Source of the DNA: JANQPA01 sp964628385
Lineage (GTDB): Bacteria > Bacteroidota > Bacteroidia > Chitinophagales > Saprospiraceae
Direction: 5' to 3'
NCBI GenBank assembly: GCA_964628385.1
Contig: CAZVOD010000019.1
Span: 1 to 57,440 of the forward strand
DNA length: 57,440 nt
Shown: one piece after another, positions 26,488-36,101 of the stretch
Layout: every line of letters begins with the position of its first letter
Numbering within the stretch: the stretch's first letter is position 1
Notes under the pieces: generated by a model
Seen by the model: the letters and a program-made list of their open reading frames with translations, nothing else
The model's database searches: none
What the model was told of the DNA's origin: nothing
Made by a program: the position numbers and the translations under genes

Positions 26488-27594
26488 ATGAAAACTTTTC
26501 AAGTTCTTGTACTAACTACAATGGTTCTGGCTTTTTGGGGCTGTAGCAACACCGTTCAGCAATTTCAGGAAGGCCAAAAGCCAAAAAATATTATCCTTCT
26601 TATTGGTGATGGTATGGGATTGGCACAGCTCTCAACAACCTTTTACTACCAAAATAAAAAGCCCAGCTTTACACGCTTCAGGAATATTGGCCTAATCACC
26701 ACTTCTTCCGCTGCAGAAAAAGTGACGGACTCTGCCTCCAGTGCCACGGCCTACGCAACGGGTGAGCGCACCTACAACGGCGCAATAGGCGTGGATATGG
26801 ATACTGCTAATATTACTAATATCGTGGAGATTCTTTCTCCAATGGGTTTTAGCACAGGAGTTATTGCTACTTCTTCCGTGGCTCACGCTACGCCGGCCTC
26901 GTTCTATGCTCATTCGCCCAGCCGTAATTACTACGAATATTTGGCTACCCAGATGCATCGGTCAGATATCGACTTCTTTGCGGGTGGAGGTATCAAGTTC
27001 TTTGCACAACGCGAGGATAAAAAGAATTATGTTGACTCTCTAATAGCTAATGGTTTTGAAATCGAAAATATTGATATAGATAATCTAAAGCCGGGTGATT
27101 TGTCCAAAAAGTATGGCGCCTTACTTTCTGCAGATGGTATGCCTAGAATGCTGGATGGCCGCGGGGATTTCCTGCGCAAAGCGACCAAAAAAGGTGTTGA
27201 CTATCTGAAACAAGACGAAGATGGGTTCTTTCTCATGGTAGAAGGCTCACAAATTGATTGGGCAGGCCATGCTAATGATGCAGAATATATCATTACGGAA
27301 ACGCGTGACTTTGATTCTGTAATTAATGAGGTGATGGATTTTGCGGAAAAGGATGGTAATACATTAGTGATTGTCACTGCAGATCACGAGACCGGTGGCT
27401 TTTCTTTGTCGGCAGCAGAAATCAGGCGTCAGGCTGATTATTCCAAAATTGTGCCTACTTTTTCTACAGGAGGGCATTCTGCTACTTTGGTGCCGGTATT
27501 TGCTTATGGGCCTGGAGCTGAGTTGTTCCAAGGAATTTACGAGAATAAGGAGATTTTTGATAAAATGCTGGCTGCATTGAAAATATCTAAATAG
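26488..27594 (+). CDS. Alkaline phosphatase lipoprotein
   Basis: A 368-residue phosphomonoesterase of the PhoA superfamily. The signal has a lipobox (VLAFWGC, Cys19), so the enzyme is membrane anchored. The first metal site is LLIGDGMG, the nucleophile is Ser82 in VTDSASSATAYATG, and later metal ligands are EGSQIDWAGH and TADHETGGF, with a final GGHSATLVPVFAYG. The domain is compact. It would release phosphate from organic esters outside the cytoplasm. A hairpin (AGCCAG/CTGGCT) lies upstream at about 26346-26376. Confidence 0.94.
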   Translation: MKTFQVLVLTTMVLAFWGCSNTVQQFQEGQKPKNIILLIGDGMGLAQLSTTFYYQNKKPSFTRFRNIGLITTSSAAEKVTDSASSATAYATGERTYNGAIGVDMDTANITNIVEILSPMGFSTGVIATSSVAHATPASFYAHSPSRNYYEYLATQMHRSDIDFFAGGGIKFFAQREDKKNYVDSLIANGFEIENIDIDNLKPGDLSKKYGALLSADGMPRMLDGRGDFLRKATKKGVDYLKQDEDGFFLMVEGSQIDWAGHANDAEYIITETRDFDSVINEVMDFAEKDGNTLVIVTADHETGGFSLSAAEIRRQADYSKIVPTFSTGGHSATLVPVFAYGPGAELFQGIYENKEIFDKMLAALKISK

Positions 27595-27613
27595 AAAGCC
27601 GGAATTGAACTGA

Positions 27614-27800
27614 TTAGGGGGAGGAGTTGACCGCAGAGTTAAGGGAGTTACGCGGAGTTATTAGGGGGAGGAGTTGACCGCAGAGTTAAGGGAGTTACGC
27701 GGAGTTATTAGGGGGAGGAGTTGACCGCAGAGTTAGAGGAGTTACGTGGAGTTATTAGGGGGAGGAGTTGACCGCAGAGTTAAGGGAGTTACGCGGAGTA
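27614..27800. repeat. Tandem repeat, four copies of 47 bp
   Basis: Copies begin at 27614, 27661, 27708 and 27755 (the last shortened by one base). Each starts TTAGGGGGAGGAGTTGACCG and includes CAGAGTTAAGGGAGTTACGC. The third copy has a few substitutions. Each unit contains CCGC and GCGG in opposite orientation, so single units can form a weak hairpin. There is no gene in it. Confidence 0.95.
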
Positions 27801-27942
27801 TTGGGGAGGTTGATTAGAGTTTTGGGTTTAGGGTTATAATTTGCAAAATCAAAGCAATCTTTCTATCATTAGAATTGGTAGCAAAAGTTGCTTATTTTGC
27901 TGTGCACGCCAAGAAAAAATTTCCCAACATACAAAACAGATC

Positions 27943-30900
27943 ATGATTCGAATTCAACATGTTATAATGATGCTTATGAGCTTCCTGCTGCTTTTAAATA
28001 TTGCTCAGGCACAGGAAGGTGAAAGACCTTTACTTACTTTTGAGCTTCCGGTGATGGAGGCCGTACCGGGAGAAGAAATTTGCCTGGACTTAGTGGTTGA
28101 TAATTTTCAGGATGTAGCTTCCATGCAGTTTGGCATGGCCTGGGACACCGCTGCTTTAGTATTTGATAAAGTAGATAACTTTACGCTCAGAGGGCTGAGT
28201 CAGAGTAACTTCGCTTTTAACAGAATACAAAATGGAAAAATATCACTGGCCTGGTTTGATTCTATTGATTTTGATGGGGAAAGTATACCGGATAGCACAG
28301 CACTATTTCAAATATGTTTCACAGTTCGGGAGCGCAGCGATATTTCTTTTACATATGTGGCATTCAGTGGGCAAACCACTCCTGAAGAGGTGCTCTTTTT
28401 TGATGGTGATGGATATGTAGAAGTTCTCAGCGATTTCCGCTCCGGGGGTATTAATATTCTGGGAAGCGATAATGTATCCTTTTCTGGTGATGTAGTAGCG
28501 CGCTCTTTGTGTGGCGTGCAGCAGGCAGAAATCCAGTTATTTAATATCACTGGTACAGCACCATTTTCCTTTTTATGGACCGGGCCCGAAGGCTTTGAAA
28601 GTCAGGAGCGCGACGTGGCGATCAGTGATCTGGGAGCATACAACGTAATTGTGACGGATGCAGATAATAATAGCAAATCAGGTAGTTTTTTTCTCAGTGT
28701 TATGGAGGGTATAGAATTAGATACTCCTCTCATTAGTAGCATTGATGTTTTTGGAACGGCCTGCGAAGTGCCAGATGGCTCGGCAATACTCAATTTCAGG
28801 ACACCAGGATTTGATTATGATATCAATTGGTTTAATGGCGCGGATACACCCGAGCTTATCGGATTGCTGCCAGGCTTTTATTCAGTTAGTGTAAGTTTGA
28901 ATGAGGAATGTTTTGATAACAGAACGTTCACGATTCCGGCTGAAGGAGGCATTGATCTGGAACGTTTGGAAGAACCTTTTGAAGACTGCCAGGATACCAC
29001 GGCGGTGATAGGTGTGGTTACTGATGGGAGTGAAAAATATATTTATGAATGGAGTACAAAAGAAGAAACAGCCACGATACAGGTGAATACTCCAGGGGCT
29101 TACCGATTAACGGTGACTGATGAGTCTATTGGTTGTTTTGCTGTTTTTGAATACGAAGTGGCGGCTCCGGCTAGTGATTTTAACTTTGACTTTCCAAGGC
29201 TTTCAGAATCTTTTGCTAATTGTTTTGACACTACGGCGAGTATAGGTTATCAGCTAGAGGCTGATACTGCTATGGCCTATACGTTCAGTTGGTCAACAAC
29301 TGATAGCACTGCCAATATAAATGTTACTGAGGGTGGAGACTACCAGCTTGAAGCTCGTCTTAACGGTACCCGCTGTATTTTTCAGGATACTTTCACACTT
29401 GAGGACAAACCGGGAGAAATTAACCTGGGGGTTATAGGAGAAATTATGCCGGGGAGCTCTTGCGAAAGTTCTTCTGCTATCATTTCGCTCATTTATCCTG
29501 AGGAAAGGGAATTACTTTTTACCTGGAGTATGGCTGAAAGCTCAGATCAAATCGAGGTGACTCAGGCCGGTACTTACAGCCTGACTGTCACGGACGAATT
29601 TACGGGCTGCAATCAATTTTTGACTTTTGAAATTACAGAAGACGCTTTAAATCCTGCTTTTGAAGGTACAGAAATCCAGGTAACCTGCCTGGAGGAGGTG
29701 TTTTGTAATACCCTTTCATTTGCCAATATTACGGCGATTCCGCCCGCTGGCTTCTCTGGGCCTTTTGTTTTTGAATGGAATAATGGCGTGACAGAAGTTG
29801 GTTCCGGTAGCACCATTACTGTGAGCAATACTGCGAATATTAGTCTGACTGTTACTTCCGCTGATGGATGCGCCGAACAAATAGACAACATAATGGCAGA
29901 TTGTCCCGAAGGAAATCCTGTAGCTAATCTGAGGCTGCTGACTTATCTGAAGTGTAGCGTGAGTGACAATACCTCTCTATTGACAGTAGAGGCTTTAAAT
30001 CAAGACTTGGCACCATTTATTTTTGAGTGGAGCAACGGTTTGGTAGATACTTCTTACTTCAGAAGTCAGGTTATTTTTGATGCGCTCGAAGTACCCTATG
30101 CGGTCGATGTAATTTATGCAGATACCAACAAGACACTTAGTAATTTGGGTGGAAATAGCCAGTTTAATTGTGAACAGGGGGATAATAATATCGTCGTGAC
30201 TGCCCCATCTGTTACTGCGCAACAAGGCGAGCAGATAGTGATTCCGGTGGTAGTCACTACACAGCAGGGCTTCTCCGGTTTGTCTGTAAATACGGCCTGG
30301 AATGATTGCCAATTGAGGCTGGATTCGATTATTGACTACACGGGAGGACAACCAGATACTATTCACAATCAAAGAGCTGGCGAATGGCAGTTTGATTATT
30401 CCAGCTTTAGTGATGCTAATGGAATGCCACTGGATTCTTTTACGGTACAGGAATACTTTTTTACAGTGAGGGCTAGCTCAGGCGTTAGTCCTTTTGTTTT
30501 TTCGCTGAACGAGCAGCCAGAATCTACTACCGGGGATGCGTTACCGGTGATTCCTGCTCATGGATACATACAGATGCTGCAAGATCCGGAAGCTGAGTTG
30601 GTATTTCCCGGCGACACTGATAATGACAATACGGTTGATCATCTCGATCTCTTCAATATAGGATTGTTTTTTGGTGAAATGGGACCAGACAGAAGGTTAC
30701 CTTTGTTACAGACGGAAGAGCTGGGCTTGTCTTGGGGAGGAACAGAAGCAGGACTGAACCCCCGCCACGCTGATGCTGATGGCAACGGCACTATCAATAG
30801 TATGGATATCGAAGTTGTAGAAGCTAACTTTGGGCTGGTACCTGAACCAAAGAATGGCAACACTTTTGTCAACTCTGATTTTACAATACAGATCACGGAG

Positions 30901-31563
30901 GATTCTATCAGTCGTATTGGCAATAACAGCCTGGATATTACATTGGAAAATAACGGAGCCGCAACGCCAATTTATGGTCTGGCATTCAGTGTGAACTACG
31001 ATCCTCTTCTTGTGGATACATCAGTTTTAGAATTGGATATTAGTCAGAGTAGCCTTGCTAGTCCTGAAAATAATTTACTACTACAAATACAGCAGGTATT
31101 TCCTGAAGAGGGCCGAATAGATCTGGCTATTGTACGTACAGATCAGGAAGATATTATAGGAACCGGATTGATTGGACAGCTTAACGTAGCGATTTTGGAT
31201 ACTACTGCTACCGAGTTGTCTTTGAGTGTGGAAGAGGTAGTGGTTTTAACTACTGAAGGCAGTCGGCTCGCTGCAACAGGTATAATGACAGCAATTCCCA
31301 TTGTTGGCGAAACGGTAAATACCCTTAATCTGCTCCCTGACAATGCCGTTCGTATTTTTCCTAATCCTTCAAAACACAAGCTCTATGTAGCCGCCCCTAA
31401 TCTAAAGGTAGAAGAGATTAATGTCTACGATATAAACGGCCAGCTTCGGAAGCATTTCCGTCAGGATGGCTGGCTAGAGGTGGAGGAATTGAATACCGGT
31501 TTTTATTTAATAAAAATTAAAACCGATAGAGGTATTGCCATTAAGAAGTGGATAAAGGAATAG
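27943..31563 (+). CDS. Secreted cohesin/dockerin-type protein with T9SS sorting domain
   Basis: A 1206-residue surface or secreted protein. The ATG at 27943 is preferred over a TTG opening at 27841 because it begins a signal peptide ending NIAQAQ. Domains seen: a cohesin-like fold (about 25-150, LTFELPVMEAVPGEEICLDL), several SprB/PKD-like Ig repeats (about 160-740) with repeated WS/WN and YxLTVTD patterns, a second cohesin-like block (about 755-880), a dockerin-like calcium-binding pair (DTDNDNTVDHLD and DADGNGTINSMD, about residues 887-960), a third cohesin-like block and a type IX C-terminal sorting domain (IFPNPSKHKLYVA and a final IKKWIKE). The binding partner is unknown. Confidence 0.85.
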   Translation: MIRIQHVIMMLMSFLLLLNIAQAQEGERPLLTFELPVMEAVPGEEICLDLVVDNFQDVASMQFGMAWDTAALVFDKVDNFTLRGLSQSNFAFNRIQNGKISLAWFDSIDFDGESIPDSTALFQICFTVRERSDISFTYVAFSGQTTPEEVLFFDGDGYVEVLSDFRSGGINILGSDNVSFSGDVVARSLCGVQQAEIQLFNITGTAPFSFLWTGPEGFESQERDVAISDLGAYNVIVTDADNNSKSGSFFLSVMEGIELDTPLISSIDVFGTACEVPDGSAILNFRTPGFDYDINWFNGADTPELIGLLPGFYSVSVSLNEECFDNRTFTIPAEGGIDLERLEEPFEDCQDTTAVIGVVTDGSEKYIYEWSTKEETATIQVNTPGAYRLTVTDESIGCFAVFEYEVAAPASDFNFDFPRLSESFANCFDTTASIGYQLEADTAMAYTFSWSTTDSTANINVTEGGDYQLEARLNGTRCIFQDTFTLEDKPGEINLGVIGEIMPGSSCESSSAIISLIYPEERELLFTWSMAESSDQIEVTQAGTYSLTVTDEFTGCNQFLTFEITEDALNPAFEGTEIQVTCLEEVFCNTLSFANITAIPPAGFSGPFVFEWNNGVTEVGSGSTITVSNTANISLTVTSADGCAEQIDNIMADCPEGNPVANLRLLTYLKCSVSDNTSLLTVEALNQDLAPFIFEWSNGLVDTSYFRSQVIFDALEVPYAVDVIYADTNKTLSNLGGNSQFNCEQGDNNIVVTAPSVTAQQGEQIVIPVVVTTQQGFSGLSVNTAWNDCQLRLDSIIDYTGGQPDTIHNQRAGEWQFDYSSFSDANGMPLDSFTVQEYFFTVRASSGVSPFVFSLNEQPESTTGDALPVIPAHGYIQMLQDPEAELVFPGDTDNDNTVDHLDLFNIGLFFGEMGPDRRLPLLQTEELGLSWGGTEAGLNPRHADADGNGTINSMDIEVVEANFGLVPEPKNGNTFVNSDFTIQITEDSISRIGNNSLDITLENNGAATPIYGLAFSVNYDPLLVDTSVLELDISQSSLASPENNLLLQIQQVFPEEGRIDLAIVRTDQEDIIGTGLIGQLNVAILDTTATELSLSVEEVVVLTTEGSRLAATGIMTAIPIVGETVNTLNLLPDNAVRIFPNPSKHKLYVAAPNLKVEEINVYDINGQLRKHFRQDGWLEVEELNTGFYLIKIKTDRGIAIKKWIKE

Positions 31564-31625
31564 GGACGTTTTTTTACTGCCACGAGCAGTGATGAATATT
31601 TTCAAACTAGTATTAATAACAAACA

Positions 31626-32792
31626 ATGAGAAATGTAATCAACATTTTGCTACTGGTATTGCTATGCCAGTCTGCAATCGCACAGATCGAGAATATCGAT
31701 CGAAAAGAGATTGTTGTTCCGGATATTCTGGATTACAAAACCTTAAAATGTGATTTCCACTTGCATACGGTCTTTTCTGATGGCTCTGTTTGGCCTACTG
31801 TTCGTGTTACGGAGGCCTGGGAGTTGGGCTATGATGCTATTGCTATCACTGACCACATTGAATCAAAGCCTAAGCGCAAGTATATTCCTATTGATTACAA
31901 TGCGCCCAATGAAATTGCCAAGAATGAGGGTGCTCTAAAGGACATCATCGTCATTGCCGGTGGGGAAATTTCGCGCAGGATGCCCCCCGGGCATATGAAT
32001 GCCATTTTTGTTACTGATGTTAGCGAGATTATTACGGCGCCTTTGAAAGATCGCTTTGCCGAATTTAAGGAAAGGACTTATGTAGGGGCTCTTATGGATT
32101 CTTTGGACCGAACTGAGAAGGAATATATGAAATCCTTGGAAGTAGCCAACCAACAAGGTGGATTTGTATTTTGGAATCATCCCGGCCCTCCCGGTAAATA
32201 CGATACTTTACCGCTTTACGACGAGCATAAGGAGCTGATAGAAATGGGCTTATTGCACGGTGTAGAAGTGTCGGGCTGGGGAGCTTACTGGCCAGAGTCT
32301 TTCCAGTGGTGCCTAGATTACGACCTGACTATGGTCAGTAATTCTGACTATCATCAGCCCACATCAATCTCTGACAAATCTTCGCGGTCTGATCGAAGAA
32401 ATATAACACTTGTTTTTGCCAAAGAAAGGACAGAAGCTTCCATCAAAGAGGCGCTGGTAGAACGTCGAACAGCCGTTTGGGTCAATGACTTGGTTATTGG
32501 TAAAGAGCTATTCATCAGACCTTTAGCTGAAAATGCCCTAAATATTGCTGCTCCACACTTTGTGGATGGTCGCCGCCGCAAGTACGTCAAGATTGCTAAT
32601 ACTTCTGATTTCCTTTTTGATATGGAATACCTAGATGGAAAATCAGGGGGTTATTTTGATAATATGATATTGAAGCCTCACACGACACAGATTTTGGTTT
32701 TCAATCCGGGAGAAAAAGAAAAGCGCTTTAGGGTGAGAAATTTTCATACCAGGCCGGACGAACGTCTCATCATAACAGTATCTGTAGAGTAA
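31626..32792 (+). CDS. Secreted PHP-domain phosphodiesterase (Sb-PDE-like)
   Basis: A 388-residue protein with a signal peptide (residues 1-20, ending AIAQ). The PHP domain has metal blocks FHLHTVFSDGS, ITDHIES, AGGEISRR and later FWNHPG and SNSDYH. A C-terminal beta-rich part (about 285-388) follows. The arrangement resembles the secreted Sb-PDE phosphodiesterase group that cleaves phosphodiesters. It lies between the large T9SS protein and a GH2 gene on the same strand; a role in external phosphate or nucleic-acid breakdown is inference. Confidence 0.82.
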   Translation: MRNVINILLLVLLCQSAIAQIENIDRKEIVVPDILDYKTLKCDFHLHTVFSDGSVWPTVRVTEAWELGYDAIAITDHIESKPKRKYIPIDYNAPNEIAKNEGALKDIIVIAGGEISRRMPPGHMNAIFVTDVSEIITAPLKDRFAEFKERTYVGALMDSLDRTEKEYMKSLEVANQQGGFVFWNHPGPPGKYDTLPLYDEHKELIEMGLLHGVEVSGWGAYWPESFQWCLDYDLTMVSNSDYHQPTSISDKSSRSDRRNITLVFAKERTEASIKEALVERRTAVWVNDLVIGKELFIRPLAENALNIAAPHFVDGRRRKYVKIANTSDFLFDMEYLDGKSGGYFDNMILKPHTTQILVFNPGEKEKRFRVRNFHTRPDERLIITVSVE

Positions 32793-32937
32793 ATAAGCTC
32801 GAAGAATTGGAAATATCAATCGCATTGGTTAAAATTAGAAAATTTTAGACTAGTTTTGAAGGGGTAGAATAGTGGTGAAAAGACCCCATTTTAATCTATT
32901 TAATACCTTCAAAACAAGTCTTTTAAATGTCGAGCCA

Positions 32938-35349
32938 ATGCGATTACCAATAGTTATTTTGTTGTTTTTCTTTGTTGAAGTCCTTACTGCCAGAGAAGTG
33001 ATTGACTTTACTAGCAACTGGACGTTTAGGAAAGGAGATTTTTCTGGGGCTATCCAGCCTGATTTCAATGACTCGGACTGGCGCAGTGTGAATTTACCTC
33101 ATGATTGGGGAGTGGAAGGTAGTTTTGATGTAGATGGGGAGTCCAGTACTGGTAAGCTACCCTGGCGTGGGCAGGGATGGTACAGAAAAAGCTTTGCTGT
33201 AGATGATGCGATGGAGGAGAAGCGTATTTACTTGCTTTTTGATGGGATCATGGCTTTTCCCAAAATTTATATTAATGGAAAATTAGCAGGGCAATGGGAT
33301 TACGGATATAATTCCTTCTATCTGGATGTTACTGATCTGATCAACACCGGGGAAGAGAACCTGATCGTTGTACATGTCGACACTCGAAAGCACAAAAGTC
33401 GCTGGTATCCCGGCGCTGGCATTTACCGAAAAATACAGATGGTTGTTACTGCTCCGGTACATGTTCCGATTTGGGGAACTTACGTTACCACACCTAAGGT
33501 TGCAGAGACTAACGCTGATGTCAGATCAGTGATTGAGTTGAAAAATAGCCTTCCGGACCCACAAATGGCCAGGGTAGAATATCGAATTATCAATCCGGAG
33601 AACCAGATAATTTTGAGTGAGGAAACGGCCATTACTATCGCAGCGGATACTACGGAAAAACTGGAATTTTGGAATAATCTTTTTCGTCCTCGTCGCTGGG
33701 ATGTTGATCATCCTCATTTGTATCAAATTTTGGCCATAGTAAAAGTTGACGGAAAAATAGTGGATTCCATAAGGACTGATTTTGGTATTCGCGATTTTAA
33801 ATTTACCGCCGACGACGGATTTCATCTCAATGGGCGTCGACTACAGATAAAGGGGGTAAATTTGCATCATGGTCATGGCCCACTTGGGGCAGCTTTCTAC
33901 ACCAGAGCTATGGAAAGGCAGCTGGAAATAATGAAAGCCATGGGTTGTAATGCTGTTAGAACCAGTCACAATATGCCCGCTCCAGAACTATTGGACTTAT
34001 GCGATAAAATGGGGCTGATTGTTATCGATGAAGCTTTTGATAAACTGGATGAGCATATGGACTTATTGCCGGGCCAGGATTTCTTCGAATTTACGGAACG
34101 TCAGCTACACAACTTTATTAAGAGAGATCGGAATCACCCCGCTATTGTCCTTTGGAGTGTGGCCAATGAAGAACGCGGCTTACAAGCTAACCAGCCGGGA
34201 AGTATAGAAAAGCTGAACGCATTGGTTAATTATGTGAGGCGATATGATCCCACTCGGCCCGTAACTCTGGTAACTGATAATTTTAGCAGTGTTATTGAGT
34301 GGGGCTTGTACGATTATTTTGATATTCACAGCTATAATTATGGTCGTCGATATCGCGAAGCCCGCCGTGAGCGGCCGGACATGCCTACTCTTATTGCCGA
34401 GTCAGCCTCCACGCTTAGTACGCGAGGTTTTTATGAGTTGCCACTGCCCAAAGAAAAAACCGACTTTACCGATGCGCTTCAGGTCAGTTCTTACGACTTG
34501 AATGCCCCTTACTGGGCCGAGCCGGTTGACTATGATTTCTACTGGCAAGAGCTGGATCGGTTTGTTGCCGGTGAGTTTATCTGGACGGGCTTTGATTATC
34601 TGGGCGAACCCACACCTTACACTGATGTCCCTACCGGAGAAGGGTATTCTTCCAGAAGTTCCTACTTTGGCGTTGTTGACCTTGTGGGTATTCCTAAAGA
34701 TCGATTTTACCTGTACAAAAGCCATTGGCTACCCGATGATACTACCGTACATATGCTTCCTCACTGGAACTGGAAAGATACAGACTCCGTGCCTGTATTT
34801 GTCTACACCAACGGCGATAAGGCGGAGTTGTTCCTGAATGGCCGTTCCATGGGATTTCAGTACAAACAGCCTGAATCCGAAAACCCATTGGAAAGGTATC
34901 GCCTGATGTGGAAAAATATACCTTACGAACCGGGGCAGCTCAGGGTTGTAGCGTACAAAGAAGCAGCAATTATTGGAGAAGACCTTGTAAAAACAGCTTC
35001 TGCACCGATAGAATTACGACTTAATTCAGATCGGGATACACTTCATTCAGATGGCAAGGATCTGGCATATCTGGAGGTATTAGCAGCTGATGTGGCGGGT
35101 AATTTTTGTCCGCTGGCCGATCAGTCCGTAACTGTCATTATCGATGGCCCGGCCCAGATAGCGGGGGTAGGTAACGGCAACCCACAGTCGTTTAAGCCAT
35201 TTCAGCGTCAAAATATCGAATTGTTTTACGGAAAGGCAATGATTATTGTTAGAACAATAAAACAGGAAAGCGGAACCGTTAAGATAACGGTTAGCTCTAA
35301 TGGCCTAAAAAGCGCCACTACAAGCCTTATTGTAAAACAGACAAATTGA
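32938..35349 (+). CDS. Glycoside hydrolase family 2 (beta-galactosidase-like)
   Basis: An 803-residue enzyme. The ATG at 32938 gives a signal peptide (MRLPIVILLFFFVEVLTA); a GTG at 32872 would only add a non-signal leader. It has a GH2 sugar-binding domain (about 20-185), an Ig-like domain (about 190-285) and a TIM barrel (about 290-590). The acid/base is Glu411 in WSVANEE and the nucleophile is Glu488 in LIAESAS. GH2 C-terminal Ig-like domains (about 620-803) finish the protein. Substrate may be a beta-galactoside, glucuronide or mannoside. A broken DUF2927 gene follows 3 bases later. Confidence 0.92.
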   Translation: MRLPIVILLFFFVEVLTAREVIDFTSNWTFRKGDFSGAIQPDFNDSDWRSVNLPHDWGVEGSFDVDGESSTGKLPWRGQGWYRKSFAVDDAMEEKRIYLLFDGIMAFPKIYINGKLAGQWDYGYNSFYLDVTDLINTGEENLIVVHVDTRKHKSRWYPGAGIYRKIQMVVTAPVHVPIWGTYVTTPKVAETNADVRSVIELKNSLPDPQMARVEYRIINPENQIILSEETAITIAADTTEKLEFWNNLFRPRRWDVDHPHLYQILAIVKVDGKIVDSIRTDFGIRDFKFTADDGFHLNGRRLQIKGVNLHHGHGPLGAAFYTRAMERQLEIMKAMGCNAVRTSHNMPAPELLDLCDKMGLIVIDEAFDKLDEHMDLLPGQDFFEFTERQLHNFIKRDRNHPAIVLWSVANEERGLQANQPGSIEKLNALVNYVRRYDPTRPVTLVTDNFSSVIEWGLYDYFDIHSYNYGRRYREARRERPDMPTLIAESASTLSTRGFYELPLPKEKTDFTDALQVSSYDLNAPYWAEPVDYDFYWQELDRFVAGEFIWTGFDYLGEPTPYTDVPTGEGYSSRSSYFGVVDLVGIPKDRFYLYKSHWLPDDTTVHMLPHWNWKDTDSVPVFVYTNGDKAELFLNGRSMGFQYKQPESENPLERYRLMWKNIPYEPGQLRVVAYKEAAIIGEDLVKTASAPIELRLNSDRDTLHSDGKDLAYLEVLAADVAGNFCPLADQSVTVIIDGPAQIAGVGNGNPQSFKPFQRQNIELFYGKAMIIVRTIKQESGTVKITVSSNGLKSATTSLIVKQTN

Positions 35350-35352
35350 GAT

Positions 35353-36054
35353 ATGAATACTTCTACCAAAATATGGACGCTGGCAATCGCCTTGCTAATG
35401 TGGAATTGCACCAACGAATACGATCTCAATGTACCGTCTGGTTCTGAGCGTGAACTCACGGAGGCTGGTCGTTATTTTATGGAGATAAGTTTTGGAAATG
35501 AATTTGGGCAACGATACAGCAATCTTAGAAAGTGGGAACAAGACATACGAATCTTTGTACCGGATACTACTCACCCTCAGTTGATGGAAGAATTAACCTC
35601 TATCATTGACGAGATTAATGACTTAAGTTCCAGTATTCTACTGAGGAGGGTGAACTCCATAGGGGCTTCCAACTATGTCATTTACTTTGGTGATGCTGAC
35701 ACTTACGTGTCTGATTATGAGAGCAATGCTGCAGGCTTTGTCGATGACAACTGGGGCTATTTCTATATTTACTAGGATGGCTTTGAAATCAACCGGGGCA
35801 GCATGTATGTAGATGTTACCCGGGCTGAGGAAACGGAATGTAGAAAACATTTGCTCAGGGAAGAATTGACGCAATCTCTTGGCCTGATGAATGATACGGA
35901 CGATTATACCAATAGCATTTTCTTCCAGTCATGGACCTGTACAACCAGCTACGCCGAATTAGACCGAAAAATGATTGACTACATCCTTCGGCCGGAGTTA
36001 CAATCCGGAATGACGGAAGAAGAGGTCATTGCCGTTGTGAAGGATTGGGATTAA
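35353..36054 (+). pseudogene. DUF2927-like lipoprotein gene split by an in-frame TAG
   Basis: Two frames in the same register, 35353-35775 and about 35776-36054, read as one protein of about 233 residues if the TAG at 35773-35775 is ignored. The first part has a lipoprotein signal (IALLMWNC, Cys16). The second holds LLREELTQSLGLMNDTDDY and a SIFFQSW block, the conserved core of DUF2927, a family with predicted protease-like character. After the stop the reading continues GFEINRGSMYVDVTR without a change of frame. So this is a recent nonsense mutation, a sequencing error or a readthrough site. It follows the GH2 gene by 3 bases. Confidence 0.8.
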
Positions 36055-36101
36055 TTAATCAGAATTTATTATTTTCCAGAAAAAATCAAAAAAGCCAGAT
36101 T

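Noticed and set aside
35773..35775. Stop-codon recoding of TAG in this organism
   Set aside because: No other gene in the window was seen to be interrupted by an in-frame TAG, and several use TAG as their normal stop, so general recoding is not supported.
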